A stretch of DNA of 64,000 bases from Mastacembelus armatus (lineage: Eukaryota > Chordata > Actinopteri > Synbranchiformes > Mastacembelidae): assembly GCF_900324485.2 (NCBI RefSeq), contig NC_046650.1, positions 16,448,193 through 16,512,192 of the forward strand. The letters are read 5' to 3'. This document shows, piece after piece, positions 11,565 through 23,281 of the stretch (positions within the stretch are counted from its first letter, which is position 1; each line of letters opens with the position of its first letter). The notes under the pieces were generated by a model. The model made no database searches. It saw nothing but the letters and a program-made list of their open reading frames with translations, and had not been told where the DNA came from. The translations under genes were made by a program, and so were the position numbers.

Positions 11565-11845
11565 TTAATTTGCATGTTCTCCCTGTGCTTGTGTGGGTTT
11601 TCTCCAGGTACTCTGGTTTCCTCCCACAGTCCAAAAACATGTATGTCAGGTTGATTGGTGACTCTAAATTGCCCATAGGAGTGAGTGTGAGTGTGTGAGG
11701 TTGTTTGTCTCTATGTGGCCCTGTGATGGACTGGGGACCTGTCCAGGGTGGACCCCTGCCTTTCACCCAAAGAGAGCTGGGATAGGCTCCAGCTGATCCC
11801 TGGGACCCTGGTTAGGGATAAGTGGGTATAGATGATGGATGGATT
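11565..11845 (+). mobile_element. 5'-truncated SINE of the same family as 9181-9542
   Basis: It starts inside the body (tttgcatgttctccctgtgc) and lacks the tRNA-like head. It is almost identical to the 9181-9542 element over about 200 bp, pointing to one recently active source family. It ends in gatggatgga. It lies in the about 1.1 kb that is present only in duplication copy B. Confidence 0.8.
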
Positions 11846-11876
11846 GGGCAGTTATTTCTTATTAACACTTTAAATA

Positions 11877-11939
11877 CATCCATCCATCCATCTTCTTCCG
11901 CTTATCCGGGGCCGGGTCGCGGGGGCAGTATCCGAGTCA
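11877..11939 (-). mobile_element. Fragment of another fish retroposon tail
   Basis: The text catccatccatcttcttcc followed by gcttatccggggccgggtcg matches, from memory, the reverse complement of a very common fish repeat tail ending in ggatggatgg. It is only about 60 bp, immediately beyond the truncated SINE. Confidence 0.5.
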
Positions 11940-12535
11940 GGGATACTTTAAACTTTAAAAACAAATGGGCATTAATTCTGCAACAATTCAACAAACCAGG
12001 AAATATCTCAAAGCAGCATAAAAAACAAATATGGAAATAATAAACCAAATAAATGTATACAAAATATTAAACTGCGTTTGCCTTTACGCACATGCGCAGT
12101 ACCGATCTTTTCCGGTACAGATCGTGTAGTGACGGGGCGAATTTGCGTGACTGCGTCATGAAAAGACGTAGACGCTCTTACGTCACTTTATTCTATTTAA
12201 AAACGTGTTTGTTCGATTTGAAAACTTCCCGCTGTAATCTCAGTCACTGTACATTAGGTTAAAAGATAATAATAAAATAATATAATTATAAAACCTCTCA
12301 CAGTGAAACAAATACCAGAAGGAATAGCATCAAAAACAACTGCAAATTCCTTTCCATTCTAAGTCTTCACAATTAAAGAACAGTGAGAACACATGGTGGA
12401 GAACAGTGAGTCAGACAACCTCTGCTGACCAAGCCACAACTACAATACTGCATTTAAATGCTCAGAAAAAAAACAATAAGTGTCTCATTTCCATGCTACA
12501 TCCTATTTCTATCAAAGCTTTGGAGCTGTTTCTGC

Positions 12536-13942
12536 TGAAAAGGTGACAAAAACATGATTAATTAAAAATGTCAGACAGTAAATTTGCAGAATTGTTGTGC
12601 TTGACCTTTTAAAGAAAACTAGACACAACCTGAAAAATTATAAGAATAAATTGCAGACAGTGAAGTTCCAGCTGCAGGAACAATATTCAGCACAGTATAG
12701 ACCTTGTGTTTTTAATATGTGGCTCATTCTCCCTCCTTTTTGTTGGCCTTCCAATCAGAAGCATCTTTCCAGACTGAGGTACGACTGACATATTTAATTT
12801 CAGCAGGCAGGACACACTGTGGTTGTATTTACTTAACGACAACATGAAGTGTTGTGGGCCAACGTGTCACTTCACGCTGCGTTGGTGGACAGTTCGACAC
12901 CTCAGAGCTTAGCGCAGCTTCATTGCAGCAGCTGGTTTCCTCCCACATTAGATCAACTGGAAAGTTGCCTGTAGGTGTGAACTGACTCCAGTACAGCATG
13001 TACCCTGACTCTTGCCCAGTGCATGTTTGACCTGATCACAATGAGGAGGCTTCTGTGCTGCTTAACATACATGAAGTCCTTATCAGTCACATTGCATCTT
13101 ACTGTTCTAAATCAGTGATTAGCAAACAAGTGAAGAAACTGCTAAAATTAACAGATAAATATATTATCCAATAATTAGAGATTTAATAATCCAAAAGCAA
13201 ACTGGTTATTACTTTTAACTTACAATTTATAATTAGTTTATAATTAATAGTGATAAATAACAGTGTCCAGACTAGTGGTCTCAGTAACACTGGGCATCAG
13301 CTAGTTTTACACTTATGATCAATGTAATAAATAACTTGTGTGGTGACCCCTAACACACAAGCAAGCACATCTCAAACCCCCACACTTCCTTTCAAAGCCA
13401 CAGAAACACTTCACCTCAGGTCGCACAAAAGACCGAAGGGGTTTCTGACTCTACAACAGCAGCGAAGCAGAAAAACAGGCGGTGGTTCAGCTTTGGCTCA
13501 ACATAAACGCTTTATTATCCATGTCAGCAACTTTCAACTGAAGGTGAAGTGACAAAGCTGCTGCCACAGCTTCATTTATAACATTAAGTTCAGTTTATTA
13601 AGTAATGTAAAATAAAACAACAAATATAACCAAACTAGTCCAACTAACCGAAATAAAAACCTTGATAATGTTTTTTTTTTAGGGTGAAGATTTGTTGATG
13701 TGTACATTTATTAAATGACTATTTGCATGATGACGTCGTCCGATGTCTGTCTTGGCTTGCTGATGTGCTGAGCTGCAAAACACATAAATGTCAAATACAT
13801 AACAAAGATGGTCATAGAACCCACCTGTTTTTTGTGAGCAACGCACATAAAAAGGGGAACCTCACACAAGGTGGTTCCTCTGAGACTCACAACGTGAACA
13901 ACGGGGATTTGATCAGACTAAAACTTTGGTCTCTTTGTCGGA
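12536..13942. other. Intergenic region between receptor B and the Fc-receptor-like gene
   Basis: No exon is recognisable. At about 12938-13035, ctggtttcctcccaca followed by ttgcctgtaggtgtgaactg looks like an old, strongly diverged copy of the SINE body seen at 9181-9542. The rest is AT-rich without clear repeats. Confidence 0.45.
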
Positions 13943-15786
13943 CTACTGTTGTTCTAACAGGGTAAAACTAATGGCAGATGTACTAAAGGTACTAAATGAC
14001 CACTGAGCTCTACACGCACCTTTATGAAAACAAGTCTTTCTGTGACTGTATCTCAAACTGATTCGTAACAATGCATGTGTTTCACATCGTGTGGTGGAGA
14101 TCCCTCTTATTATTTCACCTGCAGTCCAGCCAAAAGTCAAAGACTGATCTTTAACAAATAATCAGAATAATGTCTGAGTGGAGTCATCCTCAGTGAGTTG
14201 TAGTAGCAGCTGTTCTCACCTCTCTTTCTGTCTCTGTATATGAGGCCCAGTAAAACGGTGGACAGCAGGTACGGAGTTCCCACCATGAGGTGACGCAGAA
14301 CCATGGTGAGGGACAGTGATGGAGGTGGAGGATCCTGGCCTGCAGGTGGCGCTGCAGGAAAAACAAACAAGAGTTAATCTCAGACTATTAAAGTCCAAAT
14401 GAAGACTGAGTTGGAGAAAACCCCTTGTCACCTCTGACGGTCAGCCAGCTCTCTGGTGAGTCTCCAACTCCACAGACGTTACACTTGTAGAGTCCTCCAT
14501 CAGATGCAGAAACACTGTGGATGGTCATGTTCCTGGTGGAGCTGGTCCAGATGAAGAGGCCGTCTTTATAGAAACTAGCTGTGAGGTTACTGGACGACGA
14601 TAGGACTCTGCAGAGCAGAGTTACATCGTGCCCCTCCATCACAGGAAGAACTGGACTCTCCAGGATCACAGGACCAGCTGGACAATGAGAGATTATAAAT
14701 TCAGCTGGTTCAAAAGCCACTTCAGTTCATCCAGCAAGAGCCTTCAAACTCACAGGCAGTTAAAGCTGCTCAACCTCATGTCTCCTCAGCCTGGCTAATG
14801 CTACCAGAACCAACAGGTTAGCTTCAGATGCTAACACATCCAGAAGGAAGAAGACCACACGTGGATCCAGTGTGAGTCCTTTCCAGGGGTAGTACAGCTG
14901 AGAGACACCAGGGCCTGTTACCTACCAGTGACGGTGATGTTGACGGTGTTGCTGGTTTCTCCCAGTCCAGTCTCACACCAGTACACTCCACTGTCTGTGG
15001 CAGGGAAGGCTGCAGTGACGGAGCAGGGGGGCGGACATGGACGCACCTGTCGGATATGGACCAACAACAACCTCCTTTTATCCAGTATCAGCTAAGAGGC
15101 ATCATCATGTCTGAGGCAGGTTTCTGAAGCCTTTCCCAAACAAACCTCTCCGTCCTCTGTCCTCTTCACCACTCTCCAGTTCTCCTCCTCCTGCTGCTCC
15201 CCCCCCTCACACCTCACAGACAGAGGCTCGTATTTAAAAAACTGTGACCTACTGGGGGAGACGTTTGGAGAGACTGGAGGAAGGAGAAGATCATTTTAAT
15301 GAAAAATCAGCCAGAGGGAGGACATGCACTGTATTATAACCATGGCTGAACATTACCACTGGGCTTTAACCTTACCTCCAGCAGATTCCAGCGTATCCAG
15401 CACTAAATCAGGGAGAAGGAAACACACTGGGTCACTGCACTAGATCTCATTTCCATCCTGATGTTAAATATTGATATGACGATGAAGGTGATCTAGTTTA
15501 AATCTCCACAAACTAACGAGGACCTGAGTCAAACCGGCATCTAAAGTGAGAAGTCAAATAAATAGCTAATCATTTATACACTTTAAAACCCATGTGAGAC
15601 TAAAATCTATTGTTTATCAATGAACTTGCACATTTTAAACAACTATTCACGTTAATCTTGGGTTGAAAAACAAGAACAAATGTGCAGACGGTGCAACAAG
15701 AAGCGATTCAACTCAAATTCTCGATTCACAAACACAAGGCACATTCGTTACTCACAGAGAAGTAGACAGAGAGCTGCCACCTCCAT
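13943..15786 (-). CDS. Fc-receptor-like protein with two Ig domains
   Basis: Exons: 15756-15786 ([10 protein letters not shown]), a 27-nt mini-exon 15376-15402 (FcR genes are known for a tiny second signal exon), D1 first half 15146-15273, D1 second half 14926-15046, D2 14432-14677, transmembrane 14220-14351, and possibly tail 13943-14118. D1 shows [23 protein letters not shown] and [11 protein letters not shown]2 shows [17 protein letters not shown]-like text (ASFYKDG) and [10 protein letters not shown]. The membrane segment is about [18 protein letters not shown]. Phases agree through all joins. D1 is divided by a 99-bp intron (15047-15145); without its removal a TAG is read in frame. The tail is uncertain: reading through the donor at 14219 would instead end at 14137. 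Predicted role: immunoglobulin-binding or related receptor of leukocytes, inferred from family resemblance. Confidence 0.75.
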
Positions 15787-17306
15787 CCTGAGCTGCTGCT
15801 GAGTGACAGGAAGAGGAAGGAGGTGAAGACGTATGTACTGTAGGCAGACAGACGGACGGATGGATGCTGCTCAAAGCATTAACGTAAAAACACAAAGAAT
15901 TAGACTGAAAATCTCTTCGCCCAGATGGAGCAAAAAGGCTGTGGAGAAAACAGCATAAAATAAAACAGCTACTACGACACTAAGTCAGATAATAGTATTT
16001 TACATCGCTAAGCACAGATTCAATAAATTATTAACTCGTGGGAGACAAAAAGAAAATATGTCGCAAGAGTTTTCTATCTACCTGATTATATTTCAGCACA
16101 GACGTCCACAAACTGACCTGTTTTTGTTTACATCTATGTTTCTTTAAATCTAACACTTTAGCTATTTTCCACTTCCCTTAAAATAACTGTATAGGCTGTT
16201 ATCATATATGCTGTTTTCTTTGTTAATACATATGAATTTATGAACTGTAGGGAACATGTCAATGAGAATAAAAGGAAACAAGATAATGTGTCATTTACAC
16301 AAATGTCAAAAAACAAAGATTTTTCTTTATCTGTTAATAATTAAACGTCCAAACAATCAAACCTGCAGGAAGTGAAAGGGTCTGAATGTTTTCTCCTATA
16401 TGTGCCCACACACCTGCCTCTGTCACTTCACACATGTGACACACATTTCTGAAGGTCAGCACACACACACTGTCGGTCACAGGGTTTCTGGGTCGTGTGT
16501 CACGTCGTCAGTGGATATTTTATGGTGTTGCTGCCTGCAGAAATATCACAGTGTAAAAAAACCTCTTTTCAAAGTAAAAGCCCTGCATTCCAAATGTTAC
16601 TGCAGTAAAAGTACCAAAGTACCATCATCCAGATGTACTTGAAGTATCCAAAGTAAAAGTACTCATTGTGCAGAATGGCCCATTTCACATGAATGGATCT
16701 GATAATATTGGATTCTAATTATTGATGATTATTGTGTTGATCACTTTAATGTTGGAGCTGATGTTAACTACCTTATATACTTCAATAAAGTTTGATGATC
16801 AGTCTGTATTTTCTTTGATTCAGTCTGATTCTGAAAAGGAACTACAGGTAAAAGGTTTGGCTCTGACATGTAGTCAAGTCCAAGGATGAAGCAGCACAAA
16901 GTGAAAATGTTTCAGCATCACCTTGTGGTCACATGAAGGAATTTCAGGAATGTCAGTGGTTTCTATATTTACCCAGCGACACCTGAACGCCTCATCACAC
17001 AGCAGGAGACATGCTGCAGTGATTTCTAGGTGTAAACACTGAGAGACACAATCATCAGGTCTGTAGAAAACAAAAACAAAATTGAGTTTCAGTTTAACAT
17101 GTTGAACTTTATTCTTTTGATCCTCTCATGTGTGGCCTGTCTCTGAGGGGTCAAAGGTCACAAGACTGAAGTGGAAGCAGATTAGGTGTGTTGTTTAAAA
17201 ATATGTCAGCAGCTCACATGAAAACACACAGAGGTTGTTCCCATCATAAACTTTTAGATGCATTTTAAACAGTATTTTATTTCAACTCTGTTTGTACAGA
17301 GACAGG
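15787..17306. other. Intergenic region
   Basis: Upstream of the Fc-receptor-like gene and downstream of ppm1k. It contains one interspersed repeat (16598-16815, listed separately) and otherwise AT-rich sequence with no exon that I can support. Confidence 0.5.
16598..16815. repeat. Common fish interspersed repeat (cagtaaaagtac type)
   Basis: Text such as tgcagtaaaagtaccaaag, aaaagtactcattgtgcaga and gttggagctgatgttaacta resembles, from memory, an abundant short non-coding fish repeat. Its ends and class could not be fixed by eye. Confidence 0.5.
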
Positions 17307-17312
17307 TTTATT
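17307..17312 (-). terminator. ppm1k: Candidate poly(A) signal for ppm1k
   Basis: AATAAA on the minus strand, about 310 bp beyond the ppm1k stop codon. A plausible distance; not otherwise supported. Confidence 0.35.
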
Positions 17313-17620
17313 TTACTGGTCAATCCTCCACAAAAATAAATCTGTCTCTGTGTACATGTTACGCAAAGTGACTGCAACAGAAAACAAACAAATCTGACAC
17401 AGACATATAATTACTGCAATAAACCTCTGTATGTACAATATATTAATATACAAATTATGTACAGCTGAACAGTAACACTACACCCAGCTGAAGGTCGGGC
17501 CGTCATCAGGTTAATTCAGAAGTGTTTATGGGAACTTTTGAGTTTGAGAAAGATGAAAAATGTTTCTGTCCTTCAGATCAAAGTCCGGTTTAGCCTGTTG
17601 TGATGTTGTGTGTGCGTTGT

Positions 17621-20410
17621 CTACGCCCATCTCCCAGTGGAAGCAAAGTTTCTGCTCATGCTGTAGACCACAGTGGAGCTCTGATGTTTCCCCCAGGCTC
17701 CGAATGGGACGATCACGATGGTGGAGTTGTCCTCTGAGCCGTACTGCAGCGCCTGAAAGACAGAGTTAGTCATTTCCTACATTTCCCAAAATGCCTTTGA
17801 GTGACAGCCAGAAGAGGCTTATGAACCTGTTGTTGCAGAATGTGTCAATGGAGAGACAGGGCGAAGTGTATGTAACTACACTGTGACCAAATGTCCATAT
17901 TTATATTCATTTGTCTTCACCTGCTGAGCGATGACGTCTGCAGCCTCTGTGGGGTCTTGGCACTGGTTGATGACATCACAAATCTCCTGGTCACTCAGGA
18001 GAAAGTTGATGCCATCGGTGGTCAAAGCCAGGAAGGAGTCGTTGGCGTGCTGGACCTGCAGAGACAAACAGAGACGCTGGGATCTGTGGTTTCTATGTCA
18101 GTTCTCCTGACGGGGAAAACCTGGACTGGTTGTTTGATCCATTTATAAATATCTCCATAAATATATAAGGTTTAAAGATGAAGCTAGTCTGGGACTCACA
18201 GTGACTCTTCGTGTGTCCGGCTCAGCGATGACACCGCTGGCTCTCAGGTGGAAGTCTCCGATGCTGCGTGTCATGGCGAGCCGCCCGTTAACGTTAGCCT
18301 GACCCACGCTGTTCCACGTCAAGAAGCCGCCGAACCTCTGGATCCTGAACCAACACAGAAATAGTTTCATTCTTTGTCAACATACTAAAAAAGCTGTGTC
18401 AAATGCAGAATGATCATGTTTTTACTTTTTAATTCCCTTTAAATTTCTGACTGTACCTTTAAGACTTTATGTATTGTAGGTCACTGAAGCGTTTGCATGT
18501 TTGGGTGATGCCCAGAGTTAAACATAGCCTTGTTCTGCTGTTATGTAACACCAGCTGATGTGGACTGGAGGGAAACCCAAACCTGTGCTCTGCAGCTCAT
18601 GCATGCACAGTCCTTGAGCAAGGCACTGGGTTGCTGCCAGCCACAGTCCAACACCTGCAGACTCTATTTATACACTTGACCTGACTGGTGTCTGCTGGGA
18701 AACCTGAGCCCTGCTGCTCCGAGCTGCTCAGCTGCAGCTGTAGTTTGTTGTAGTTTGAATTAAAAGCTCACAATGACAAGGCCAATGTGGTAAGTATATG
18801 TGTAGTTATTCACCATTAGTTAGATAATGTTATTAGATAATAACTGGGCTGGCAGGTAAACAGTACTGGGCGTGGCGCTACATTAACAGTTAGTTTATCC
18901 ACTGCCCCCTGCATAAAAATGTAGTACTAAAAACAGTAATGCATCAAATAACTATTATAATGGTTGTAATTGATAAACTGTTATAAAAATACCACAAAAG
19001 CAGTAAATACACAGCAGTAAAAAAAGAGTAGTAGTAGTAGTAGTATAGTGTGTACCGTTGTCTCTCATCCTTGCGGTCAGGTGTGTGGTCTTTTGTGAGT
19101 TTATTGGCTTGTCCTTTCCTGCACAGCATCGCCCGACTGTCGCCGACGCTACCGACCACAAGCTCCACGCCATCCCGTAGCATAGCAACCGTTGCCGTGG
19201 TGCCCGCTGTCAGGAAGGAGGCTGAAGGGGAAGAGGAGGATGAACACTCGGTGAGTACTTCTCAACTTCTCTTTCCACAATGTATTGGAATATTTTCCCA
19301 CTATTTCAGTACATGGCCAGTTCCCACACTACCCTTCGTATACTACTTCAGTACATTTGTGTGTCTCACCGTTGTTGAAGTAGCTCAGGTGTGTGTAAAG
19401 AGCTTTGTCAGCGTCTAGAAAGGCTTTCTTTAACACTTTCTCCAGGTCGTCGTCCTCCTCCAAAGCATCTCTGAACAAAAACATTCAGCCTCGCTGTCAA
19501 AGCTGCATCAGCACCGTTTGAATGTCTTCAACAACAATGTTCATTCATGCAAACCTGATGAACTTCTCCATGAAGGTGTAGCAGTAGTCGGCGGCGTGCG
19601 GGCCGCCGTGGCCGTCGAACACTGCGAAGTACAGCAGGTTGTCATGGATACGGGCGACACGGAGGCGGTCCTCGTTCTGCTTCCTGAGGCCCAAAGCGGA
19701 CGCACTGCCGACCCGAGACAGACTCACCTGAGAGACGGAATTAGACATCAATTAATATGAAATATTCACCTGTTCATTTGTCCAACTCCTCATTTATTCA
19801 TTCATATTTGTCATTACTCTTTGCATCCATTCATTCTACTCTCTATTTATCTTTTCATTATTTATTCATTCATTCATCACTCCATCCATCTGTTCATCCA
19901 CTCCTCCTTCCAGTTACCTGTGGAATGGGTTTTCCATATCTGATACTGGAGGGCAGCAGTACTGGTTCTTCTATCCTGTTGTCCCAGATCCCGAGAGAGT
20001 CCCAGGTCACCGGTCGGCCGATGTGGCTCCTGTCGAACTGGACCGACCCGCTGGCCTGTCGCACGCCCACAACACCGAACGATGCCCCGCCCACCTGCAG
20101 GGTGACAATTCAGACAAATAATCATTGTTGGCAAACGCTGTATTTTATAATCGTCAACACGATGGACGGACAAACTCTTCTCTTCTTCAAGTTGTCCCTC
20201 AAATGATGACGTGAGCCTTTTTCTGAATATGTGGGGATTCAGACCTTTGGTGTTCAGATATTATGATAAAACGTGTTTGTAGAGTAATAATAGATTTACC
20301 TGTCCGGACGCTGTGGAGGTTTCTGGTGATGACCGTACAGCGAGGAAGGTTTGTCTGGCGATGGTTGAGCGACCACAACGCAGCAGATTCACCAACACTG
20401 CAGACGACAT
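17621..20410 (-). CDS. ppm1k: Mitochondrial protein phosphatase PPM1K (PP2Cm)
   Basis: Metal-dependent Ser/Thr phosphatase that dephosphorylates the branched-chain ketoacid dehydrogenase E1 subunit in the mitochondrial matrix. Eight coding exons: 20300-20410, 19918-20094, 19555-19727, 19370-19470, 19056-19221, 18200-18344, 17921-18055 and 17621-17752, with consistent phases, encoding 379 residues (human is about 372). The N-terminus [20 protein letters not shown] is basic and suits a mitochondrial presequence. PP2C motifs are intact: [55 protein letters not shown] and [16 protein letters not shown]. An acceptor 70 bp before the ATG shows that the 5' UTR is spliced to an upstream exon. Identity is secure. 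Confidence 0.95.
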
Positions 20411-23281
20411 GGCTGACTGTCTTTAACAGCTGTGGAGATTCAAATGGGAGGAGACACCTGGCCAGGTGGTGGAGTTCTGCAATTACAAGGAAAACAACAG
20501 ATCCATTATTTAATTAAATACTGAAACAGGACAGTTCTTCATTATAAGCAGCTACTGAAAATCCAATTCATAAAAGTATCATTGACAATAAACTTTAAGA
20601 TAAATGAAACAAAAAAAAAAGAACTGCAACGTGAAACCTGTTTCTACATTCAGACCATGAGCCATGAAAGTACTTTTTCTAATATATTGGTGTCTGGTTT
20701 TGCAGATGTGACTGATGATGTGGGGCTAAAATAAAGAGTGAAGCATTTAAAATAGATATTGAGCAAGAGTTTAATCCATCAGGCTGGACGACATTAACAA
20801 GGATCATCTTGCTCATTCAATCACACCATTCACTCCCCTGACTTATGTTTGTATATGTGTGTTTGGACTCCACAAATAGGCAGCGTGTCGTGTCCTCTCA
20901 GTTACAGGTTGGACAGATACACCAGTCCAGGATCCAAAAATACTGAGTCGGGCTCCGTTTGAAAAGGAGTTTAGCTCTGAACCTGCTGACAGAAATTTAA
21001 AATGTGCAGAGTTTTTGATTTATTAGATTGTCTTAATGTGAAAAATGGCACGTCCAAAGAGAATAATTAAAAGATAAAATGCTTTAAGAAATCAAAAATG
21101 TTGTGGTGTCGGTAACACTGAAATGTTCACCTTTCCCCTATTTGCCCTATTTCTTGCCATAGAATAAACATCAGTGTAAATAACAGTCTGTCCAGGTTAA
21201 ATAAACACAAGTATGTTAATCATCCCTCAAACTCTTTGTTTCAACAGTTGCTAATATATTTGATTTGTTTAAGTCAAATATAGAAACATCTGGAGCGAGG
21301 CTGAACTTTATAATCAGGCTGGAACTGCAGGTGTGTCAGTGTGTGAACATTAACATTTAAAATAAATCAGAAAGTGTCTTTGGCTGAGCACGTTCATGAA
21401 AACATCCTCTTTCTTTAATTGAAAACCTTATTTGTATGTGAATTACATTAATCTGGAGTCAAACCACAAACGAAAAACCATCAAGAAAAAAAAAAAAAAA
21501 AATTAGCTCCAGACACTGCAGGGAGGAGCCTAAACCTAAAGAAACCTGAATCACAGAATTACAGATACACATTGGGGCATTTTTGTAATATTTCACCTTT
21601 CGCATAAAGTAATAATTTACTGACAATTTACAGGTGTTGCTAAAATGAAAACTATTTAGACCGAGATATTAGAACACAGTAGCAAAGATTCTACAATATT
21701 TAATGAGGTTTTTTATTATTGCAGCAGGAAAACAAAGTGAAAATGTAAAAACTCACATTTTATTGTTTGTTTTAATTGGCGATTTTCCCGCCTTTGTTCT
21801 GTCTCCGTGGCAACAGGTGTCCAGCAGCTGCCTCGAGCCGTCAGTCGCCCTCGCGCTGTGCAGCCAGAGGGCTCGAGCGAGGGATTTAAATTGGGCCTCA
21901 GCGTCCAATCAGAATCCAGGGAGGGGGTCTGACGTTGTGGGTGGGGTTGTTTTTGGCGCGAAGCCAGAATGGAGGTATGTCCTCCCCTGTCATTGATTAT
22001 TTTTAAAAACAAAAACATTTTTAATGAAACTAATAGTTGGAACTACACTGGTATTAGTGAATATGGTAAAGAGATTATCCTGCTCTACTGGTTCTACCAA
22101 GTATCTTTGACACTGACAGTCTACAGGACCATACTGTACCTCAGTATTAGGACTTTAGTACAATTAAGAGGTAAAGTCTTCCTCAATTATAACATCAGAT
22201 CTCATATAATCAATTCAAATCTTCAAGGTGTGAAGGTGGTTATCACTATTTGACAGAACCATGATGGTTCTACCTGAGTGACTGTGATAAACAGCATCAG
22301 CACTGGGCTTTATATGATTGTCAGTGTGTTTCTTCAGTGTATGTGGAGCACACAGTAAATAAAACATGGCAGAGAGACTCAGTTGTTAACAAGAGCGTGA
22401 CTTTAATGTTTCTGAATAATTCAGAGAAACAGTCCGGTGCTCCAGCAACAACATGGCTCCACCACAGGAGGAGGAGGGTTTATGAAACATGGTGCATGAA
22501 GAAGAAAGAGCGATGAAGGTGAGGAACAGGTGTGTGTGGGGTAAAGTCAAGATGGTGTTAAATATGTGTTTAATGGGGACGTGAAATCGACTCTGTGCTG
22601 ATTCCCAGACATCATTTGGTTAGTTGGTTCTAACTTCACCAAGAAAAGCAAAATGTGACCAAAATGCTGTTTGTGTCGCCATCTGTCAGTAAAGGTTTGT
22701 TACTGCTGCAGTAGGAGCCTGTCATATAGTGAAGCAAAGTAAACAAATAAAAAATTGACCAAAAAGTAAAAGGAAAGAGAGTAATAAGGAAATGTGGATG
22801 GGTTAGGAAAAGAAAGAAAACCAAATTTAAAAAAAGACAGAAAGGGGAAGAAAAATAAATAAAAGTCTGAATAAAAATGGTTTGGAGATAATGGGAATGT
22901 GAAATTCTTTCTATCTAAAAAATTTAAAAATCATTCATCTCTCTCCCTCACACACAGTTTTAGTGGGTAAATCAAATATTTAGCAGCAGCGAAGGCTTGA
23001 GAGCTGTTGTTATCTCCACTTCAACAAACACTGCTGTTCCCAGGACAGGAACAACTACACTGAAACCCTTGTGTACTGCTCAACCACCACAATGTTTTGT
23101 TTTGTTTGGTTTTTTTGTTTTCTGGAGTAGGTGTTGTACAAATAGTAGTGGGGCCTGACCGTCACAATAACACAACTACACTTAGCAGGAACCTGATGGT
23201 GTGCGTATATTATAGACATCTCCTTTATGAAGATGAGTGTTCAGGTGAGGTGCTGCAGAATTTGAACTTCCTGGACTAATC
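20411..23281. other. ppm1k 5' flank and gprin3 3' flank
   Basis: Between ppm1k and gprin3, both minus strand. It contains the acceptor of the spliced ppm1k 5' UTR (about 20480), a GC-rich promoter candidate near 21790-21970, an A-rich run near 21485, and probably the 3' UTR of gprin3 at its right end. No further coding exon was seen. Confidence 0.5.
21790..21970. promoter_or_regulatory. GC-rich promoter candidate with E2F-like site
   Basis: A local GC-rich island in AT-rich DNA carries ccaatcagaatcc (CCAAT box), gggtggggtt (GC/KLF-like box) and tttttggcgcgaag, which contains the E2F consensus. It probably drives ppm1k on the minus strand, whose 5' UTR is spliced. On the plus strand, an ATG GAG followed by donor-like GTATGT at 21969 also starts here, so bidirectional activity is possible. 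Confidence 0.4.

Larger units (their letters stand above)
7362..12535. repeat. Segmental tandem duplication, copy B
   Basis: Direct repeat of 1-5135. Relative to A it lacks about 0.84 kb between the stalk and Ig exons (junction near 8169) and lacks the minisatellite. It has gained a SINE at 9181-9542, an internal tandem duplication at 9748-10000 and about 1.1 kb at 11015-12150. The shared 5' and 3' edges outside these changes remain collinear. Confidence 0.85.

Noticed and set aside
9182-11766. Frames of about 68-86 codons near 9200 and 11500 that share protein text on the minus strand
   Set aside because: They are two copies of the same SINE body, not genes.
18612-18645. Text ccttgagcaaggcactgggt in a ppm1k intron
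   Set aside because: It resembles a piece of common fish retroposons, but too little is left to define an element.
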